Source: Acidimicrobiaceae bacterium
Lineage (GTDB): Bacteria > Actinomycetota > Acidimicrobiia > Acidimicrobiales > RAAP-2
Direction of reading: 5' to 3'
Length of the DNA: 32,104 nucleotides
Assembly (NCBI GenBank): GCA_947456095.1
Contig: CANGPX010000013.1
Location: forward strand, 1-32,104
Every line of letters begins with the position of its first letter. Within the stretch, counting starts at the first letter, position 1. The notes under the pieces are model-generated. The model was not told the origin of the DNA, ran no database searches, and saw nothing but the letters and a program-made list of their open reading frames with translations. The position numbers and the translations under genes are program-made. Positions 31,725 through 32,104 of the stretch are shown here, in pieces.

Positions 31725-32104
31725 CGACGACTCCAACACGGCCTTCAGCTGCCGAGCGCTCGCCAAAAGCGACCAAAACCGAAGCGGCGAAATCGCCGAA
31801 GAACTGGTGGGTGGCTTCAGCTGCGGTAATTGTTTTGGCCATGGCTGTTGCCAAGGTGACGTTGAGTGTTCGTCACTCAATGCTTCCGTGGGTGCTTGGT
31901 CGAGGACTTGGCCTCGCCGCAATTGCAGCCCTTGCCGGACTCAGCCTCGTTGGCCTCTGGCGAAGGCACCCGCTGCGAGCAAGTCTGCCTGTGCTCAAAC
32001 CCGCAGCGCTTGCCAAGGTTCACACCGTGCTGGCTTCTGCCACGATGGCGCTGCTTGCCGGTCATGTGGCGGCGATTCTGGCTGACTCGTATGCCAAGGT
32101 TGGC
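31721..32104 (+). CDS. Ferric-reductase-like transmembrane protein, N-terminal part
   Basis: 128 codons to the window edge, open at the 3' end. A cytoplasmic Thr/Lys-rich start leads into three hydrophobic helices (about 29-48, 60-80, 97-122). His101 and His115, 14 residues apart in the third helix (HTVLASATMALLAGH), are placed like the heme ligands of the ferric-reductase (Fre/NOX-like) domain. Such proteins move electrons across the membrane and occur beside ApbE and FMN-binding proteins in flavinylation gene clusters. Its ATG overlaps the apbE stop. Confidence 0.72.
   Translation, partial: MTTTPTRPSAAERSPKATKTEAAKSPKNWWVASAAVIVLAMAVAKVTLSVRHSMLPWVLGRGLGLAAIAALAGLSLVGLWRRHPLRASLPVLKPAALAKVHTVLASATMALLAGHVAAILADSYAKVG

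Overview
The window reads as chromosomal DNA from a moderately GC-rich actinobacterium. Indications are an F420-type LLM oxidoreductase, PIG-L (MshB-like) deacetylases, MeaB, an Asp-type MurA, a probable SepX/GlpR-like divisome protein, and promoters with TANNNT -10 boxes, many placed so that transcripts would be leaderless. The mix of mid GC and this gene set suggests Acidimicrobiia (Ilumatobacteraceae-like), but that is a guess from gene content. There are no insertion sequences, phage genes, CRISPR arrays or rRNA.

Layout. 1-2001: end of the F1 ATP synthase operon (atpG tail, atpD, atpC), closed by a bidirectional terminator. 2083-6913: class II fructose-1,6-bisphosphatase (glpX, minus), divergent murA then meaB, convergent galT, and a small 4-TM protein. 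6917-10746: sulfate assimilation, with cysD-cysN on the minus strand and cysH plus an ABC ATPase on the plus strand, around a shared regulatory region with a perfect palindrome. 10810-13876: SepX/GlpR-like membrane protein, tRNA-Ala(CGC), two tandem PH-domain membrane proteins, and a type II membrane protein with two extracytoplasmic repeats. 13919-21747: mostly catabolic or redox enzymes (acyl-CoA synthetase, aldehyde dehydrogenase, nucleotidyltransferase, hotdog thioesterase, threonine aldolase, LLM oxidoreductase, aldo/keto reductase), with one odd 335-bp gap at 17046-17380.

21863-26558 is the most interesting module. A soluble protein with two PRC barrels, an MgtE N domain and a CBS pair precedes an NRAMP-family transporter whose metal-site residues are those of the Mg2+-transporting (NRMT) branch. 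Between them lies a 210-nt gap with a 14-bp hairpin and an anti-Shine-Dalgarno tract. This looks like a Mg2+ uptake system in which the MgtE-type sensor is a separate protein. Two PIG-L deacetylases follow.

26631-29775 (minus strand): ahcY with a TATAAT promoter and an 80-nt leader, an AHSA1-type SRPBCC protein, and ychF, whose ribosome-binding site lies inside an 11-bp inverted repeat. 29913-32104: an overlapping four-gene operon of two paralogous anchored low-complexity proteins, the flavin transferase ApbE, and the start of a ferric-reductase-like membrane protein. It is probably a flavinylation-dependent transmembrane electron-transfer module that continues past the window.
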